64,000 nucleotides of DNA from Companilactobacillus kedongensis (GCF_003946625.1 NZ_RHOR01000001.1:248001-312000), one strand, 5' to 3'; shown: positions 45,085 to 52,851, counted from the stretch's first letter. Program-made: numbers and translations. The notes: generated by a model from the letters alone, not told the origin.

Positions 45085-45324
45085 TTGGAAAGAATGTTAA
45101 AACACTATAGAGTAGACAAAGATTTGACTCAAAATGATTTGGCTAAAAAAGTTGGCATAGCAACAATTACCATTAGAAAGATTGAGAACGGTCAGCGTAA
45201 TCCAAGTAATAAAACCGCAAGAAAAATTAGTTTGACCTTGGGGCAAACAATGGATGAGATTTTTCCGGATATTTTTTTACTTTCTAATGATACAAAAAGT
45301 ATCAAAAACAAAATGAAACATTAA
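45085..45324 (+). CDS. Cro-like phage regulator (XRE HTH)
   Basis: This 79-residue protein has an HTH_3 domain (MLKHYRVDKDLTQNDLAKKVGIATITIRKIENGQRNPS). The start is TTG 45085, with AGGAGA 8 nt upstream; ATG 45094 is also possible. It is the first rightward gene and faces CI. Its last codons contain operator O5, a fifth copy of the shared palindrome, which may give feedback on downstream transcription. Confidence 0.85.
   Translation: MERMLKHYRVDKDLTQNDLAKKVGIATITIRKIENGQRNPSNKTARKISLTLGQTMDEIFPDIFLLSNDTKSIKNKMKH
45289..45303. promoter_or_regulatory. Fifth CI/Cro operator, inside the cro 3' end
   Basis: An exact copy of GATACAAAAAGTATC in the coding sequence near the end of cro (encoding DTKSI), about 240 bp from the main array. 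DNA looping or a downstream roadblock is possible. Confidence 0.75.
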
Positions 45325-45386
45325 GTATCAATACATTAAGAGTACAAAAAAGTCGATTTACAAATGAAGTCAGTTTTGTAAACCGG

Positions 45387-45408
45387 AGTTATCAAGGAGG
45401 TGATAACT
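45387..45408 (+). promoter_or_regulatory. Hairpin presenting the ribosome site of the next gene in its loop
   Basis: AGTTATCA (45387-45394) pairs perfectly with TGATAACT (45401-45408), leaving AGGAGG exactly in the six-base loop, one base before ATG 45410. The layout could expose or shield the ribosome site. It is seen directly; function is inferred. Confidence 0.7.
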
Positions 45409-45409
45409 G

Positions 45410-45892
45410 ATGGGCGACATAAACATTGTTAAGGAAGTTTTAAACATGCAAAATCGTCAAAACTTCAATGATACCGATTTGGCTGCAATAGCAGGAACGT
45501 CAAAAACAACTGTTGGTAAATGGTTTAAAGGAACTCCAATCAAAGATGAATATTTAGTTAATCTATCTAATGCCATTGATGATACAAGATTTTCATTGGC
45601 GGTTAATTGCTACTTATTCAATCTACCGCCGGTTTTGTTAAATATTTCTAGTGAGTATAACCAAGAAACATCATCATTGCTGATAGGTACGCAGATTGAA
45701 GATTTGAATAGTGATAGTGCAATCGAAAATGCACTTAAGGAAATAAGCAAAAGCAATCCTGATGAGAATGTAATAAAGTTTGGAATATTTAAGATGATAA
45801 GAACAAGTTCAATTATGCAGGCATGTGCAGCAGCAATGTCACATAGATACCATATATCACTTAAACAAGTTGCATTAGGCGAAAGAGGGTGA
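45410..45892 (+). CDS. Early phage HTH protein
   Basis: This 160-residue protein has an N-terminal helix-turn-helix (FNDTDLAAIAGTSKTTVGKWFKGTPIKDEYLVNLSNAI) and a helical C-terminal part. It resembles early phage regulators found after Cro in lactobacillus phages; its targets are unknown. The start uses a perfect AAGGAGGTGAT ribosome site held in a hairpin loop. Confidence 0.78.
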   Translation: MGDINIVKEVLNMQNRQNFNDTDLAAIAGTSKTTVGKWFKGTPIKDEYLVNLSNAIDDTRFSLAVNCYLFNLPPVLLNISSEYNQETSSLLIGTQIEDLNSDSAIENALKEISKSNPDENVIKFGIFKMIRTSSIMQACAAAMSHRYHISLKQVALGERG

Positions 45893-45897
45893 AATAA

Positions 45898-46227
45898 ATG
45901 CAAGAACCAGAGACTTTACCATTTGGTATTCCGGAAAAAGATGGATACGTACTGACTTGGGTACGAAAAGATAAACTGAAGGATTTGATCAGCAAGCCTG
46001 CTGAAGAGGGTATCGAATTTCTTCCTTGGGCATGTAAAATTGCTGGTTGTTCAGCCCCAACTTTAGTAAAGAAACTAGACAGATACCGTGACATCCTAGA
46101 TATGGATAAGGGCGGGTGTGTTAGATATTCTACTGGTTCTGGTAGCCCTTGGAAGTTTTCAGCACCCGAATTTAAAGAATTTGTTTTAACACACAAAAAA
46201 GAGTTTATGAAATCGGAGGAAGTATAG
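45898..46227 (+). CDS. DUF771-like phage protein
   Basis: This 109-residue protein has the DUF771 pattern: FLPWACKIAGCSAPTLVKKLDRYRDIL followed by GGCVRYSTGSGSPWKFSAPEFKEFVLTH. Members occur in lactococcal and lactobacillar phage early regions and look like excisionase/HTH-type DNA binders. It follows the previous gene by 5 nt. Confidence 0.75.
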   Translation: MQEPETLPFGIPEKDGYVLTWVRKDKLKDLISKPAEEGIEFLPWACKIAGCSAPTLVKKLDRYRDILDMDKGGCVRYSTGSGSPWKFSAPEFKEFVLTHKKEFMKSEEV

Positions 46228-46524
46228 ATGCAAATAACAGCAGATTACATTGATTCAATGCTCGTTAAGGCTGAAAAAGCTGGTAATGATCAACAAAAAT
46301 TAGAAGATATTTCTAGACAATTCGCTGAATTGGTCAGCCGAGGAACATTTAAAATGAGAAAGATTTATGAGGAACCACTTAGTGATGAGGTCCTTAGACC
46401 GCTAGGTGAAGCAAATCATGTAATTGTTAAAGTTCGAATGAAAAAAGACGTATATAGAAATGTTCTTAGCTACGAGTACACATTTATTTACAAAGGGAGT
46501 GAAAGTATTGAACGAGTTTGTTAA
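46228..46524 (+). CDS. Uncharacterised phage protein
   Basis: This 98-residue protein has an N-terminal helical hairpin (YIDSMLVKAEKAGNDQQKLEDISRQFAELVS) and a C-terminal beta-rich part (HVIVKVRMKKDVYRNVLSYEYTFIY). I recognise no family. Its ATG abuts the previous stop (TAGATG), and CGGAGGAAG lies upstream. Confidence 0.7.
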   Translation: MQITADYIDSMLVKAEKAGNDQQKLEDISRQFAELVSRGTFKMRKIYEEPLSDEVLRPLGEANHVIVKVRMKKDVYRNVLSYEYTFIYKGSESIERVC

Positions 46525-46630
46525 GCGCTTATTGAACAATCTACTTAGTAAAAATGACTTAGGTAGCATTGGTACCTATACCCAATACACGCCTGAAGTC
46601 ATAAAAAAAGACTCTCTATCCACTAAATAG
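46508..46630 (+). CDS. Small phage ORF (40 residues)
   Basis: A TTG start at 46508, with GGGAGTG just upstream, opens a 40-residue frame (LNEFVKRLLNNLLSKNDLGS... ending KKDSLSTK) overlapping the previous gene by 17 nt. The basic amphipathic N-terminus is plausible for a small early phage protein. The C-terminal codons overlap a hairpin. Evidence is limited to ribosome site, frame and position. Confidence 0.45.
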   Translation: MNEFVKRLLNNLLSKNDLGSIGTYTQYTPEVIKKDSLSTK

Positions 46631-46637
46631 AGAGTCC
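46602..46637 (-). terminator. Terminator-shaped hairpin on the minus strand inside early genes
   Basis: GACTCTCTAT (46610-46619) pairs with ATAGAGAGTC (46627-46636). On the minus strand it is followed by TTTTTTTA, so it looks like a terminator for leftward RNA, though no leftward gene lies nearby. It could end an antisense transcript. Confidence 0.5.
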
Positions 46638-46691
46638 AAGGTATTACAAAATATTTATACATTTATTTTAACACGTTAAGAGGTTTTTGAA

Positions 46692-46826
46692 ATGGATGAT
46701 TTTGTTAAAATGGGTAATTTTGATAGTTGGCTATCTGATGAAGACAGCGTTATTAAGGCTGATTCTTATTACGAAGAGAAAGCCAAGGAAGACGATATTA
46801 AAGCAGACAGAGCGGAGGGATTTTAA
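46692..46826 (+). CDS. Small acidic phage protein (44 residues)
   Basis: The frame from ATG 46692 (AAGAGG about 9 nt upstream) gives 44 residues, very acidic (MDDFVKMGNFDSWLSDEDSV..., ending KADRAEGF). Its stop lies 2 nt before the RecT-like gene start and its last codons contain that gene's GGAGGG site. Short acidic proteins in this place often accompany recombination genes. I assign no function. Confidence 0.6.
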   Translation: MDDFVKMGNFDSWLSDEDSVIKADSYYEEKAKEDDIKADRAEGF

Positions 46827-46828
46827 TT

Positions 46829-47371
46829 ATGAAGGACTTAGCAAGAATACCAGTTAAAGAGTTAGTTAGATCAGATACGATTAAGAGCAAATTCAATGAT
46901 GTTTTAGGTAAGAGAGCACCACAATTCATTTCCTCAATCGTGAATATTGTTAATAGTAATCAAGATTTAAAGAACGTTGATCAGACAAGTGTTATTTCAT
47001 CGGCACTAGTAGCAGCATCTTTAGATTTACCGATTAATCAAAGCTTTGGATATATGTATTTGGTTCCATATAGTGGTAAAGCTCAACCTCAAATGGGTTA
47101 CAAAGGTTATATCCAATTGGCTCAACGTTCTGGACAATACAAGCGATTAAATGCCATTTCGGTTTCTAAGGAGAAGGTTCCTGATAAGATGGTTATCTTT
47201 ATTCCAGATTATCGCATGGAAGAAGCTGAAACACAGATAGACATGTATCAAGATCACATTGAGGATGTTAAGGCTGGACGTGTTGAGCCAACAAGATGTG
47301 GTAAATGTGATTATTGTAAGTCAACCGCAAAACTAGGAAAGATTGTCAGCATGGATGACTTAATAGACTAG
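46829..47371 (+). CDS. Chimera: RecT N-terminal part joined to the tail of a RecE-like nuclease
   Basis: Residues 1-115 are RecT (FNDVLGKRAPQFISSIVNIV, SALVAASLDLPINQSFGYMYLVPYSGKAQPQMGYKGYIQLAQRSGQYKRLNAISV), which normally runs to about 250-300 residues. From about residue 117 the sequence changes to the end of a DUF3799/RecE-like PD-(D/E)XK exonuclease (KMVIFIPDYRMEEA, then RCGKCDYCKSTAKLGKIVS with its cysteine motif). The frame is intact. It looks like an in-frame deletion removing the RecT end and most of the nuclease. Annealing and nuclease functions are doubtful. Confidence 0.8.
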   Translation: MKDLARIPVKELVRSDTIKSKFNDVLGKRAPQFISSIVNIVNSNQDLKNVDQTSVISSALVAASLDLPINQSFGYMYLVPYSGKAQPQMGYKGYIQLAQRSGQYKRLNAISVSKEKVPDKMVIFIPDYRMEEAETQIDMYQDHIEDVKAGRVEPTRCGKCDYCKSTAKLGKIVSMDDLID

Positions 47372-47382
47372 GAGGTGACTTT

Positions 47383-48165
47383 ATGAATTACCTAAAACAG
47401 TTACAGGCGTTTAGAGATTATCAAATGTTTGAAACCGAGTTATCCAGTGGACAAATTGCTTTATATTACGCGCTTTTGCAGATAAACAATAAATGTTCAT
47501 GGATAGAATGGTTTACTGCTGCTAATCAAACGCTTGAAACACTTTCGGGATTGAGCCGGTCAGGTATCAATAAGAACAGGAATGTTCTTAAACAACTTGG
47601 ACTAGTCGATTTTGAGAGTAATGGCAATCGCAAAGCCACGTCTTATAAGATATGTGTACTTTATAACGAAGATAGTACACATAATAGTGAACATAGGAGT
47701 ACACATAACAGTACACATAACAGTACACATAACAGTACACATAACAGTAGCACATTAATTAAACAAGACAGAAACATAAACAAAACTAATAAAGATAGTC
47801 ACGACTCGAAACCCGCAAAGCGTGTTTACGAGCCTGACGACATTAATTTGAAACTAGCAAATTGCTTGCTAACTAAGATACGTGAACGTAACTCTAGCAT
47901 CTATCCGACTGATTCCAAGAACCCACCTGATACACAGAAATGGGCTAATGACATCAGACTAATACACGAACGTGATGCACGTTCTTACGACGATATCAAA
48001 CGAATTATTGAATGGTGTCAACAAGACAGTTTCTGGCAGAACAATATCTTATCTGCTTCAAAACTTAGAAAGCAGTTTGGCAAGTTGATAGATAAAGCAG
48101 ACGCACCAAATAATTTTAATGGCAACAAGGGTGGTAGAAAACCACTCTATGACTTGCCGTACTAG
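47383..48165 (+). CDS. Phage replication protein (winged-helix/DnaD-like replisome organiser)
   Basis: The 260-residue protein has an N-terminal winged helix (SGQIALYYALLQINNKCSWIEWFTAANQTLETLSGLSRSGINKNRNVLKQLGLVDFESNG), a low-complexity linker of STHN repeats (from the iterons at 47674-47745), and a C-terminal domain (IRLIHERDARSYDDIKRIIEWCQQDSFWQNNILSASKLRKQF) like DnaD/replication organisers. It probably binds the origin inside its own gene and recruits the helicase loader encoded next. Confidence 0.88.
   Translation: MNYLKQLQAFRDYQMFETELSSGQIALYYALLQINNKCSWIEWFTAANQTLETLSGLSRSGINKNRNVLKQLGLVDFESNGNRKATSYKICVLYNEDSTHNSEHRSTHNSTHNSTHNSTHNSSTLIKQDRNINKTNKDSHDSKPAKRVYEPDDINLKLANCLLTKIRERNSSIYPTDSKNPPDTQKWANDIRLIHERDARSYDDIKRIIEWCQQDSFWQNNILSASKLRKQFGKLIDKADAPNNFNGNKGGRKPLYDLPY
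47674..47745. repeat. Twelve-bp iterons, candidate phage replication origin
   Basis: Six consecutive 12-mers: two degenerate (AGTACACATAAT, AGTGAACATAGG), then four identical AGTACACATAAC (47698-47745). They lie within the replication gene, as origins do in related lactococcal phages, and also encode the STHN repeats. Confidence 0.75.
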
Positions 48166-48174
48166 GGGGTAGCT

Positions 48175-48936
48175 ATGGAATCAATGTTTGGATTGGATAA
48201 AGTTTCCCGTGAAATAGCCTTAAAACACGGTGTTGACTATTCAGGAATTGACTTCAAAAAAGTTATTTCTGAGCGTGATAAACGAGAACAGCAACGATCT
48301 ATCGAATTCACTAAAAAAAATATTCAAGTTAAGCGTGAGGGAATATTTAGAAGCTCTTTAGTGAGTGATTTCAGCGACCTACAATACAATTTTGCAGATT
48401 TTAGGACTGATACACCTAATCAAGCAAGCGAGCTTAAACAGGCTAAGAATATTGCTAATAGGATCTATGTCGGTGAAACAGGTAACTTTCTTTTTACTGG
48501 TGAGCCAGGACTTGGTAAATCTATGTTGGCTGTTAGTATTTTGAACGGTTTGAATAGCCAAGATACCACATTATCATGCTACTTCTTGAGTTTTGCGATG
48601 TTCGTTAATAACTCACAAATGGCGTTTAAAGATCAGTTCTTACAACAAGACAACTACAAGGTTGAAGAGTGTGTTAAGAACTGTGACGTGCTTGTCATTG
48701 ACGATCTGGGCAGTGAATCATCGCTAAGATCCGAAACGAACGAAGCAACTAACTATGCTCAGCGAATACTTTTTAGGTTTGCTGATTATCGAAAAAATAA
48801 AACAAATATTATAACTACGAACAATACAGGACGTGAGCTACAGCAATTATACGATCCAAAAATTATTAGTCGCTTAATGACAAAAAAAGCCGCTAACACA
48901 ATCAAGTTTAGCGGTAACGATATGAGAAATAATTAG
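48175..48936 (+). CDS. DnaC-like helicase loader (AAA+ ATPase)
   Basis: This 253-residue protein has Walker A FTGEPGLGKSML, Walker B VLVIDDLGSE, sensor segment NIITTNNTGREL and an arginine-finger region ISRLMTKKA, matching the DnaC/DnaI/IstB ATPases. It loads the replicative helicase at the origin. It follows the replication protein by 9 nt. Confidence 0.92.
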   Translation: MESMFGLDKVSREIALKHGVDYSGIDFKKVISERDKREQQRSIEFTKKNIQVKREGIFRSSLVSDFSDLQYNFADFRTDTPNQASELKQAKNIANRIYVGETGNFLFTGEPGLGKSMLAVSILNGLNSQDTTLSCYFLSFAMFVNNSQMAFKDQFLQQDNYKVEECVKNCDVLVIDDLGSESSLRSETNEATNYAQRILFRFADYRKNKTNIITTNNTGRELQQLYDPKIISRLMTKKAANTIKFSGNDMRNN

Positions 48937-48947
48937 GAGAAATTAAA

Positions 48948-49274
48948 ATGCTAAAACAAAAAAATATTGAATTAACTCCAGAGCTAAAAATGCTTTTGCT
49001 TCCCACAAGTCGAAGCTATTCACGTAATAGCGTCGATAACTTGAACCAAACACTGATTGTTGCCAGTGATGTAGTTGAATCCGCTTACGGGCAGTTATAT
49101 GGCACCCTTGAGAATCTAACAGCCTTAGACGATGAGTGTGAGCTGTTTCAAGGTGACATGCAACTAAACAACGACATCATTTTAGCTGCTTCCTTGATCA
49201 ATCATATTCAAAGACGTATCGATAAAAAGCTTGTTGATGCTAACCCACACATTTTGGACGTGCAACTTGACTAA
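48948..49274 (+). CDS. Uncharacterised phage protein
   Basis: This 108-residue protein is helical (ELKMLLLPTSRSYSRNSVDNLNQTLIVASDVVESAYGQLYGTLENL) and unassigned. It lies between the helicase loader and the RusA chimera, among replication genes, with AGGAGAAA before its ATG. Confidence 0.65.
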   Translation: MLKQKNIELTPELKMLLLPTSRSYSRNSVDNLNQTLIVASDVVESAYGQLYGTLENLTALDDECELFQGDMQLNNDIILAASLINHIQRRIDKKLVDANPHILDVQLD

Positions 49275-50280
49275 TCAACTGAAATTAATAATCGATGGTG
49301 AACCAGTACCAGCCTCACGTCCTCGTTTTAGCTCACAAGGTGGCAAGAAGTGGGGATATACAGACAAAAAATATCGGATTTACAAAAATGGAATCAAAGT
49401 GCTGTACTGGGATAAGTACCATAACAAACAGCTTTTTAAAAAAGGCGCTCCTCTCATTGCACACATACGCTTTTACAGAAGAATCCAAAAAGGATTATCC
49501 AAAGCGGAGTATAAGAGACGTGCTAATCATGGTGATATCAAATTACCAGTTAGAACAAAAGAAAACGGTGACATTGAATTCGATGCTGAAAAAGCAGCTA
49601 TTGGATTGGGAATTGTTGATACATCTAAGGGAAATATTAAGGTTCGCTGGTCACGCTTAAATACTTATCTTGGTAGCGCCAAAAGTGGCGCTCATGTTTT
49701 AAAGGGTGATTTCATTACCGAACCACAGTTTTATAAATTAGCAATCAAAGCTAATAACGCAACAGCTGAAAAGTTTCAAGATTGGGTTACATCAGAAGTT
49801 CTACCGTCAATACGTAAGTATGGGGCTTACATGACTGATCAGAAAGCATACGACATAACTCACAATAAGAATTCACTTGCTGACTTGCTACTACAAGCGG
49901 GTGAACAATTGAAATGGAAAGATGCTCAAATTACGGAGATGAAACCTAAGGCAATATTTGCGGATTCAGTATCAACTTCGCATACAACTATTCTTATAGG
50001 CGACTTAGCAAAGATTCTAAAAGGCAATGGTATCAATATTGGTGCAAGAAGGCTGTTCCAATGGATGAGAGATAATGGCTATTTAATCAAACGTAAGGGT
50101 GCTGACTACAATTCTCCTACTCAAAAATCAATGAATTTAGGATTGTTTCAAATTAAAGAATCTTCTCATGTTAATGGAGATGGAGTGACAGTTGTTACTA
50201 AGACACCAAAAGTTACTGGCAAAGGTCAAAATTATTTTGTTAATAAATTCCTATCAGAAAATGAAAGGTTGGAAGCATAA
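49267..50280 (+). CDS. Chimera: RusA resolvase N-terminus joined to a phage antirepressor (BRO/KilAC)
   Basis: Residues 1-90 are RusA-like (LKLIIDGEPVPASRPRFS ... HIRFYRRIQKGLSKAEYKRRANHGD), but the catalytic aspartate half (usually KPDxDN) is gone. At KENGDIEFDAEKAAIGLGI the sequence becomes a BRO-N antirepressor missing its first residues, followed by FITEPQFYKLAIKANNATAEKFQDWVTSEVLPSIRKYGAYMT and a C-terminal KilAC domain to the stop. The frame is intact across the join, so a fused product is made if translated. The start is TTG 49267, overlapping the previous gene; the ribosome site is weak. Confidence 0.8.
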   Translation: MTNQLKLIIDGEPVPASRPRFSSQGGKKWGYTDKKYRIYKNGIKVLYWDKYHNKQLFKKGAPLIAHIRFYRRIQKGLSKAEYKRRANHGDIKLPVRTKENGDIEFDAEKAAIGLGIVDTSKGNIKVRWSRLNTYLGSAKSGAHVLKGDFITEPQFYKLAIKANNATAEKFQDWVTSEVLPSIRKYGAYMTDQKAYDITHNKNSLADLLLQAGEQLKWKDAQITEMKPKAIFADSVSTSHTTILIGDLAKILKGNGINIGARRLFQWMRDNGYLIKRKGADYNSPTQKSMNLGLFQIKESSHVNGDGVTVVTKTPKVTGKGQNYFVNKFLSENERLEA

Positions 50281-50745
50281 ATGATTAATAGAACTGTTTT
50301 AGTGGGACGCCTAACACGTGATCCAGAAATTAGACATACGCAAGGTGGTACAGCAGTTGCTAGTTTTACATTGGCTGTAAACAGACAATTTACTAATTCT
50401 CAAGGTGAACGTGAAGCCGACTTTGTTAATTGTGTTATTTGGAGAAACGCAGCAGAAAACTTTGCTAAATTTACAAGCAAGGGTTCCCTTGTTGGAATTG
50501 ATGGACGACTTCAAACACGTAACTATGAGAATAAGCAGGGTAACAGGGTTTATGTAACGGAAGTTGTCGTGGATAATTTCTCGTTGCTTGAAAGTAGAAA
50601 TGATAATTCAAGCGATAACACTCATGATAATACAAATCAAGCACCTAGCCATAATCAATCTAACAATTCAAACACTAATATGAGCGATCCATTTGCTGGC
50701 AATAGTGAACCAATGGATATATCAGATGATTCATTGCCATTTTGA
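50281..50745 (+). CDS. ssb: Single-stranded DNA-binding protein
   Basis: This 154-residue protein has an OB fold ([77 protein letters not shown]), a Ser/Asn-rich linker and the acidic tip DDSLPF that recruits partner proteins. It protects ssDNA during phage replication. Its ATG abuts the chimera stop (TAAATG). Confidence 0.95.
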   Translation: MINRTVLVGRLTRDPEIRHTQGGTAVASFTLAVNRQFTNSQGEREADFVNCVIWRNAAENFAKFTSKGSLVGIDGRLQTRNYENKQGNRVYVTEVVVDNFSLLESRNDNSSDNTHDNTNQAPSHNQSNNSNTNMSDPFAGNSEPMDISDDSLPF

Positions 50746-50761
50746 TAAAGGAGGTAAAAAT

Positions 50762-51070
50762 ATGGATATAATTTCGACCGTTCAATCAATCGAAAACGAT
50801 TATGGAATGAACTCTAATGATTGGACTGAAGATGATTTAAGATTGAAAAAATTACATGAGTGGTATATAACACATCCAGACGAGAAGAGAAGAAAATTAT
50901 CGGACAGAAATATTCAAGAAATCCAAAAAGCACTAGATGAACAAATGCAAAAGAAAGACATCTACAAGATATTTGAAATTAGCCCAACAGCATTAGCACG
51001 TGACATTAAATTAGGAATTTTTAGTGATGTTAAGTGGAAAATGGGTAGGGAGGTAAAAAATGAATTATAA
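50762..51070 (+). CDS. Uncharacterised phage protein
   Basis: This 102-residue protein (start at 50762, AAAGGAGG upstream) has a helical acidic N-terminus and a C-terminal part (KKDIYKIFEISPTALARDIKLGIFSDVKWKMG) that may hold a short helix-turn-helix. Longer frames begin inside ssb. No family is recognised. It overlaps the next gene by 11 nt. Confidence 0.65.
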   Translation: MDIISTVQSIENDYGMNSNDWTEDDLRLKKLHEWYITHPDEKRRKLSDRNIQEIQKALDEQMQKKDIYKIFEISPTALARDIKLGIFSDVKWKMGREVKNEL

Positions 51071-51260
51071 AGAAATATATTCAAATTTCATTGAATCAAT
51101 TTTTGAAGAACACAACAGGGATATTGAAGCAACTATCTCATATATAAATTCTAATCAAGCAAAAATATATGAGTGGAAGCCTGATTTTAAAGAAGCGAAA
51201 CGACATCTAACTTCTGGTGAAAAGAATGACATCATTTGGAAAATTATTACACCATTCTAG
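51060..51260 (+). CDS. Small uncharacterised phage protein
   Basis: A 66-residue helical protein (MNYKEIYSNFIESIFEEHN...), with GGGAGG ahead of the ATG. It overlaps its upstream neighbour by 11 nt. It is probably real because of the ribosome site and the tight spacing, but no family is recognised. Confidence 0.65.
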   Translation: MNYKEIYSNFIESIFEEHNRDIEATISYINSNQAKIYEWKPDFKEAKRHLTSGEKNDIIWKIITPF

Positions 51261-51271
51261 GAGGTTCAACC

Positions 51272-51493
51272 ATGAATGATGATAATTTAGCGGTTTATCA
51301 AATGCGAGAAAATAATTACAAATTGACTGAAATAGCGAAGGCTATGAATAAAGAGCTTAACTATATCAGCAATCTTCAGCGTCAAAATAATAGGATCGGT
51401 AAAAAATTATATAGAGAAGACGCTGAGTGGCAGCGGTTGAATGCTAGAAGGAATAAGCACGGAGCCGGAACGAGACGTACAGAAAGCAATTAA
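51272..51493 (+). CDS. Small phage HTH-like protein
   Basis: The 73 residues from ATG 51272 (AGGAGG upstream) contain MRENNYKLTEIAKAMNKELNYISNLQRQN, a plausible helix-turn-helix, and a basic C-terminus (RRNKHGAGTRRTESN). It may be a small DNA-binding protein. The in-frame ATG upstream lies inside the previous gene. Confidence 0.7.
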   Translation: MNDDNLAVYQMRENNYKLTEIAKAMNKELNYISNLQRQNNRIGKKLYREDAEWQRLNARRNKHGAGTRRTESN

Positions 51494-51498
51494 ATTAT

Positions 51499-52752
51499 TT
51501 GGAGGATGAACAAAAGGAACTAAAGAACGTTAAAGAAATAGGTATTAATGACTTTTTACATATCATAACTGGTGTTGTGCCAGACACGGAATGTGGTCAA
51601 ATTTGGGAAAAATATGATAAGGCTGAGACAGACGAGCGAATTTCAATTATTAAGGATATTTTAGACTTCTATACTGATAAGGCTAAGTTTGCAGAGCAAA
51701 AATATTATGTGCAACTGATCAGAAATAATGATGGTAGTTACCTCAATAAAAATATGTTAAGCAATTTCTGTATTATAGGCAGTTGCCAGCCAGATGAAAT
51801 TTTTCAACTTGATAAGTATTATATGTCTGGAAAAAATATTAAAGAAATTGCTCCGACTAGGTTGTTGACTGATTTAGAAAATAATAGATCTAATATGCAA
51901 TATCTATTAGACGGTTATGGAGAAAATCATCAATATACTACGGTCAAGGACTTTAAAATTCATGTATGTGCTAGTCTGCAATATGCAACTGATGACGGTT
52001 ATATTCAGGGGTATGCCAAAACTGGATTAATAATTAATTCTGTCGAGGAAACGTGGACTCCTGAACAAAAGGCTGCTAAGAAGAATAAAATCAAGTCATT
52101 TAATGCAACGCAATTTAATAAATTTAAATCTTATGTTGATTTTAAACTTGACGAATTATTAGATGGAAAGCCAATTTACGGTGGAAAAGACGGATCAGTA
52201 AAGAAATTATCAATGAGTGACCAGACAAAATTAATGATCATATCGGTAGGAATTCATACTGGAGCAAGATTTGGAGAAATATTAGGTTTTAAATTTTCAG
52301 ATGTAACGAACGCAGGAATTAATATCAATAAAACATGGAATTATCATAGAACTGGTGGGTTTAGAAATACAAAAAACCTTGGTTCAATTAGAAATTTAAT
52401 GATTGATGATACCTTATACAATTTATTAATAAGATATAACAAATTTAAAAATAAAAATGATATTCCTAATGATTCAAATAGACCATTGTTAAACGAAAAT
52501 ACTAGAATTCATGATTCGGTTATAAATGAGTTCCTAAATAAAGTAGAGAAAAAATTAGGTTTACCATTATTAACAATGCACAAGTTGAGACATAGTTATG
52601 CGTCTTATCTTTTATATCAGGACGTACCAGCACAAATAGTGGCGAAGCAATTGGGACACAGTAGTACAGAAATGTTGTTTAGAGTTTATGGTCATATTTT
52701 AGAAGAGAAGGAACGTATGGCTGAAGATAGGATTAAAGGGTTATTGGGATGA
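51499..52752 (+). CDS. Second tyrosine recombinase with an unusual N-terminus
   Basis: The 417-residue frame has a tyrosine-recombinase catalytic domain: R257 (TGARFGE), H361 and R364 (HKLRHSYASYLL), H387 (LGHSST) and nucleophile Y397 (RVYGHI). A core-binding-like domain spans about 115-215. Residues 1-110 do not resemble usual arm-binding domains. The start is unclear: the TTG at 51499 overlaps a GGAGGAT ribosome site, whose nearest ATG is out of frame. A recombinase in the middle of a prophage, well away from attL, is odd and may mark an insertion or a separate inversion system. Confidence 0.85.
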   Translation: MEDEQKELKNVKEIGINDFLHIITGVVPDTECGQIWEKYDKAETDERISIIKDILDFYTDKAKFAEQKYYVQLIRNNDGSYLNKNMLSNFCIIGSCQPDEIFQLDKYYMSGKNIKEIAPTRLLTDLENNRSNMQYLLDGYGENHQYTTVKDFKIHVCASLQYATDDGYIQGYAKTGLIINSVEETWTPEQKAAKKNKIKSFNATQFNKFKSYVDFKLDELLDGKPIYGGKDGSVKKLSMSDQTKLMIISVGIHTGARFGEILGFKFSDVTNAGININKTWNYHRTGGFRNTKNLGSIRNLMIDDTLYNLLIRYNKFKNKNDIPNDSNRPLLNENTRIHDSVINEFLNKVEKKLGLPLLTMHKLRHSYASYLLYQDVPAQIVAKQLGHSSTEMLFRVYGHILEEKERMAEDRIKGLLG

Positions 52753-52851
52753 TATTTAAAGAATATAGATCGAGTGTCAAGGCAGAGTCATTGGATGATA
52801 AAAAATGATAGGTCAATTGAATAAATAATATTTTAGAGAGAAGGAACTATT

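Noticed and set aside
47674-47745. Tandem repeats that might be a CRISPR array
   Set aside because: The units are 12 bp with no unique spacers, in frame inside a protein gene, and no cas genes are near. They fit origin iterons.
52749-52808. Nineteen-codon ORF after the second recombinase (MIFKEYRSSVKAESL...)
   Set aside because: It overlaps the recombinase stop, but is very short, with no recognisable features; I cannot support it as a gene.
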